From: Cellvibrionales bacterium UBA7375
Lineage (GTDB): Bacteria > Pseudomonadota > Gammaproteobacteria > Pseudomonadales > Porticoccaceae
DNA length: 8,188 nucleotides
NCBI GenBank assembly: GCA_002469845.1
Contig: DKNZ01000066.1
Span: forward strand, 1 to 8,188
Direction of reading: 5' to 3'
The notes beneath the pieces are model-generated. The model had not been told where the DNA came from, searched no databases, and saw nothing but the letters and a program-made list of their open reading frames with translations. Shown piece after piece: positions 5,441 to 8,188 of the stretch. The number at the start of each line of letters is the position of its first letter. Positions within the stretch are counted from its first letter, which is position 1. A program made the translations under genes and the position numbers.

Positions 5441-7528
5441 ATGCAATTTACAAATAGCGATTCTAGTATTAAGAATACTGTAAAGATAGTTTTTGCAATT
5501 TTAGCTGTTTCACTTAGTAGTTCTGCCTTTGCTAATGCAGCCTCATGGGCTGGTTTTGGTGGAGCTACTATCACCGAACAAAACGTACTAGAATTTCCTG
5601 CTGGGGCAGATAGCTGGGCAGGGTTTGCCAACACCAATAACAGTTTATACCCGCTTAATTTATCCGATGGGGGAACAATAACATTTACTGCTGCAGTGAG
5701 TGGTTCAGCCTCGGTTCGTTTTCGCTTAGAGCGACTGGCCTATCCGGATGTAGACCCAGCGTTTGATACGTCGTCGGTAACTGTAACTGGAACTACTGAA
5801 GCTACATATTCGATTACTATTCCTAATCAGGGAGAAAATATATACCGTTCTTTTATCCTTTACCTCAATGATCGAGATACGCCCGTCACCATAAAAAATG
5901 TTCAAGTGACGCCCAATGGAAACAATCAAAATAGCTGTGATTTTTCGCCACAATCTAGTGGTGTTATACAAATTGAAGCCGAATGCTACAGTACTGGCGA
6001 GGGTGTTGAGACTGAAAGCACGAGCGATATAGGCGGTGGTGACAATGTGGGTTATATAGACACCTCTGACTCACTAACTTATGCGTTTGATGTACCTTCA
6101 ACAGGCAATTATCGACTTGCTTATCGAACCGCTAGTCAAAATGGCAGTAGCCCCGGATTTCGAGTTTTTGTTGATAACGTATACTCTGATCTTTTTTCAA
6201 TTCCATCAACCGGTGGATGGCAAAATTGGCAGACTCAGCAGGGTCGAGTGGTTACCTTAAATGCAAGTACACATACCTTTAGATTTGAAGCCGCTTCGGC
6301 GGGAATAAATTTAAACTGGTTTAGTTTAACGCCAACTAATGAAGCAGCTGATGAGTCCCTTAATATTGAGAATATTGCTATTGAAGTTGATGGTGTTCCA
6401 GTAGACTCAACTAAATGGTTTCATCAAACAAGATTACCTAATGGCAACAGTTGGTTTAACAACGAAGTTCAGCATTACACTGATTTAGTGAGTAACGCCT
6501 ATCAAAGTGATGGTAGTTTAAAAATTGTTGCCAGAAAAGAGACTTACACAGATCAGGGTGTGACTAAGGAATATACATCCGCCAGACTAAATTCAAAGTT
6601 CGCCTTTAAATACGGACGTGTTGAATTTAGAGCCAAAATGCCAAGCGGCTATGGCACTTGGCCTGCAGTTTGGATGTTGGGTAAAAGTATCAGTGAATCT
6701 GGTACTTACTGGGCAAATGAAGGTTACGGAACTACATCATGGCCGGCTGTAGGTGAAATAGATATCTTAGAACACTGGGGTAGAAATCAAGGTTTTGCTC
6801 AAAGTGCGATGCATACTACTTCAAGCCATGGGGCAACCCAAAACCATGGTGGTCGATATATCTATGATATTTCATCCGAATTTCATACCTACAGTATGGA
6901 TTGGGATTCAAATAGAATTATTTTTAGTATCGACGATATAGAGCATTATCGTTACGCACCAGCTTCAAAAAATGTTAATAACTGGCCCTATGATACAGAG
7001 TTTTTCTTACTACTTAATATTGCTATAGAGCCGAATATTGACAGCGGATTTTCTGAAAGCGCCATGGAAATTGATTATATTCGAGTGCATGATCTTAACG
7101 ATCAGTTAATTTTTTCAGATGAATTTGATAGCGATTCTCTTGTTGAGACTATAGATGAAAGTGAAGATGAGAATGTAGATGAGATGTCTTGGGATTTAGA
7201 CGGAAATGGCGTAGCTGATGCCCTAACAGATGGACTTATTTTACTGCGAAGGACATTCGATGTGACAGGTGACGCGCTTCTTGATGGAGCAGTTTCATCA
7301 GAAATTCTAATTTCAAATGAACAAATAATAGAAAACACCTCTAATGTTTATCAAATTGCTGATATAGATGGTAATGGTGAAGTTGATGCCTTAACTGATT
7401 CGCTTATTTTGTTGAGATATTTATTCGGCAATAGAAATAATGCCTTGATCGATGGCGCTATTCCTGAAAATGCAACTAGAACAAGTGCTAGTGAAATTGA
7501 AGCATATATACAATCTCATATGCCATAG
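5441..7528 (+). CDS. Secreted multidomain GH16 beta-glucanase (laminarinase-type) with CBM6 and dockerin-like EF-hands
   Basis: The enzyme is expected to cleave internal beta-1,3 (or mixed 1,3-1,4) glucan links such as laminarin, outside the cell. It has 695 residues. A signal peptide with a long polar n-region (1 to about 33, cleavage near AFANA) is followed by an N-terminal beta-sandwich module (about 34-158), rich in SWAGF motifs, resembling carbohydrate-binding modules of marine laminarinases. A CBM6 (about 174-298) has IEAE calcium ligands E179/E181, likely ligand aromatics Y205 and W263, and the closing NLNW. The GH16 domain (about 308-552) has the signature GEIDILE: nucleophile E439, D441 and acid/base E444. 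An acidic linker (about 565-583) leads to two dockerin-like calcium repeats beginning DLDGNG (585) and DIDGNG (641). Each repeat continues ALTD-x-LILLR. An SDEFD block normally found at the start of GH16 domains lies instead at 559-563. The start is fixed by TAAGGT upstream. Confidence 0.93.
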   Translation: MQFTNSDSSIKNTVKIVFAILAVSLSSSAFANAASWAGFGGATITEQNVLEFPAGADSWAGFANTNNSLYPLNLSDGGTITFTAAVSGSASVRFRLERLAYPDVDPAFDTSSVTVTGTTEATYSITIPNQGENIYRSFILYLNDRDTPVTIKNVQVTPNGNNQNSCDFSPQSSGVIQIEAECYSTGEGVETESTSDIGGGDNVGYIDTSDSLTYAFDVPSTGNYRLAYRTASQNGSSPGFRVFVDNVYSDLFSIPSTGGWQNWQTQQGRVVTLNASTHTFRFEAASAGINLNWFSLTPTNEAADESLNIENIAIEVDGVPVDSTKWFHQTRLPNGNSWFNNEVQHYTDLVSNAYQSDGSLKIVARKETYTDQGVTKEYTSARLNSKFAFKYGRVEFRAKMPSGYGTWPAVWMLGKSISESGTYWANEGYGTTSWPAVGEIDILEHWGRNQGFAQSAMHTTSSHGATQNHGGRYIYDISSEFHTYSMDWDSNRIIFSIDDIEHYRYAPASKNVNNWPYDTEFFLLLNIAIEPNIDSGFSESAMEIDYIRVHDLNDQLIFSDEFDSDSLVETIDESEDENVDEMSWDLDGNGVADALTDGLILLRRTFDVTGDALLDGAVSSEILISNEQIIENTSNVYQIADIDGNGEVDALTDSLILLRYLFGNRNNALIDGAIPENATRTSASEIEAYIQSHMP

Positions 7529-7562
7529 ATTGCTTGACTAGTTTTAATGAGTAAGTGGGGTA

Positions 7563-7591
7563 TAAAGCTAGGCTTTAACAATTTATTTTTT
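7563..7591 (+). terminator. Possible terminator after the GH16 gene
   Basis: A 6-bp stem TAAAGC/GCTTTA (7563-7568, 7572-7577) with a TAG loop lies 35 nt after the stop, followed by a T-run at 7586-7591. The stem is short and the T-run is about 8 nt away from it, so this would be a weak terminator at best. Confidence 0.35.
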
Positions 7592-7650
7592 CATTATTTA
7601 CCTTACATAAAAGATTATTTTTATAATTTATATTTTGTGTACACCTCAGG

Positions 7651-7679
7651 TAGATAAGCTGTTAGAAATATCTTATAAT
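7651..7679 (+). promoter_or_regulatory. Candidate rpmE2 promoter
   Basis: A perfect TATAAT (7674-7679) sits 28 bp before the rpmE2 start, with TAGATA (7651-7656, four of six to TTGACA) 17 bp upstream. The leader would be about 20 nt. A perfect palindrome GTGTACAC (7637-7644) lies just upstream. A Zur site would be expected here, but I find no full TGTTATA-TATAACA palindrome; only a left half TGTTA (7660-7664) is present. Confidence 0.45.
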
Positions 7680-7707
7680 GCGCGCGCTAAGAATCGAGGA
7701 ATATAAA

Positions 7708-7968
7708 ATGAAACCTGAAACTCATCCCAATTATCGCAATGTTGTCTTTCATGACACTAGCGTTGACGAATATTTTATTATTGGGTCAACACTGAATACT
7801 AGCGAAACAATTGATTGGAAGGATGGAAATACCTACCCTTACTACACTATTGATACATCTTCTGCTTCACACCCTTTTTATACGGGTAAGCAGCAGGTTA
7901 CAAATGCAGAAGGTCGAGTTGCTAAATTTAATAGCCGCTTCGGACAACTTTCAAAGAAGAATAAGTAA
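7708..7968 (+). CDS. rpmE2: Ribosomal protein L31 type B, zinc-independent paralogue
   Basis: This is the alternative L31 of the large ribosomal subunit, like YkgM of E. coli. It forms part of the bridge region between subunits and replaces the zinc-binding L31 when zinc is scarce, freeing zinc. The 86-residue product reads like the family throughout: MKPETHPNYRNVVFHDTS at the start, then FIIGSTL, TYPYYTIDTSSASHPFYTG and EGRVAKFNSRFG. It contains no cysteine at all, so it lacks the CxxC zinc site and belongs to the C-minus class. The start at 7708 is chosen because GAGGA (7696-7700) lies 7 nt upstream and family members begin MKP; the frame extends to an ATG at 7678, but that overlaps the -10 hexamer. 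In many gammaproteobacteria this gene is under Zur control; here no clear Zur box is visible. It appears monocistronic. Confidence 0.96.
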   Translation: MKPETHPNYRNVVFHDTSVDEYFIIGSTLNTSETIDWKDGNTYPYYTIDTSSASHPFYTGKQQVTNAEGRVAKFNSRFGQLSKKNK

Positions 7969-8127
7969 TTTTCCAGAAGGGGTGAATGATTGTCCCTTTC
8001 TTAGTCACTAGCTTAGCCTTGTCTGGTATTTGTCTTAGCTGGCTATAAACACCAAACCGTAAACGCATTGTCTTTATTATTATTTAAAATTGATGGGGGT
8101 ACTGCGTTTTTATCTTTCTAGCTATAA
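7969..8127. other. Non-coding stretch with inverted repeats after rpmE2
   Basis: No gene is recognisable here. Besides the hairpin just after the stop, there is AAACGCA (8061-8067) with its reverse complement TGCGTTT (8103-8109) across a 35-nt gap, followed by further T. TAGCT/AGCTA (8119-8123, 8128-8132) forms a small hairpin that shares bases with the following terminator, so the two would compete. The stretch could be a long 3' untranslated region or a small RNA. Confidence 0.4.
7975..8003 (+). terminator. Possible rpmE2 terminator hairpin
   Basis: AGAAGGG (7975-7981) can pair with CCCTTTCT (7994-8001), with one bulged T, around a loop of about 12 nt, 6 nt after the rpmE2 stop. Only a short T-rich stretch follows, so termination would be partial. 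Confidence 0.35.
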
Positions 8128-8167
8128 AGCTATTTCTCTATAGTTCTTCTATAGAGAGATGCTTTTT
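8128..8167 (+). terminator. Rho-independent terminator at the right edge
   Basis: A stem pairs AGC-(bulged T)-ATTTCTCTATAG (8128-8143) with CTATAGAGAGATGCT (8149-8163) around a TTCTT loop. It is directly followed by a T-run to 8167. There are about 15 pairs including one G-T. It could end read-through from rpmE2, 160 nt upstream, or an independent small RNA from the preceding stretch. Confidence 0.7.
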
Positions 8168-8188
8168 CCAAAATATTCTTTAAGTAAA

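Noticed and set aside
7811..8011. Open frame overlapping the end of rpmE2 in another frame
   Set aside because: It is an out-of-frame shadow of conserved L31 sequence with no ribosome site of its own.
1..8188. CRISPR arrays, insertion sequences, tRNA or rRNA genes
   Set aside because: No regularly spaced repeats, transposase motifs, terminal inverted repeats with target duplications, or tRNA-like cloverleaf sequence were seen.

Overview
The window looks like chromosomal DNA from a marine, glycan-degrading gammaproteobacterium. Three things point there: a PurA fragment very close to the Escherichia coli type, a zinc-independent L31 paralogue, and a secreted laminarinase-type GH16 enzyme with CBM6 and dockerin-like modules. 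A Cellvibrionales/SAR92-like or Alteromonadales-like source would fit, but this is inference from gene content and AT-rich spacers; no rRNA is present to settle it.

Layout, left to right. (1) The 3' two thirds of purA (+) meets tail to tail, with an 8-bp overlap, a P-loop kinase of the D-glycerate 3-kinase (GLYK/YggC) family (-). (2) A divergent spacer holds two inverted copies of an 11-bp motif, one in front of the kinase and one in front of a lipoprotein alkaline phosphatase (+) whose active site is of the mammalian type. (3) The phosphatase converges, with an 8-nt gap, on a lipoprotein carrying a PDZ domain and an M48 zinc protease domain (-). (4) About 600 bp of very AT-rich DNA follows. 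It contains a tiny broken open frame that looks like the two ends of a deleted outer-membrane protein, then a strong terminator. (5) A five-part secreted GH16 beta-glucanase (+) follows, whose best promoter overlaps that terminator. (6) Last comes rpmE2 (+), encoding the cysteine-free ribosomal protein L31, followed by about 220 nt containing several hairpins and a good terminator at the right edge.

How the genes fit together. The GH16 enzyme should cut beta-1,3-glucan (laminarin) outside the cell. The alkaline phosphatase would release phosphate at the cell envelope, and the M48/PDZ lipoprotein probably does envelope protein quality control. PurA, glycerate kinase and RpmE2 are cytoplasmic housekeeping or zinc-economy functions. 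There is no single large operon: the genes form two convergent pairs plus two apparently monocistronic units.

I do not see a clear undescribed defence or mobile system. The points most worth checking are the putative deleted outer-membrane receptor upstream of the GH16 gene, the promoter built across its terminator, the apparent strand permutation in the GH16 domain, the shared 11-bp motif, and the structured region after rpmE2.
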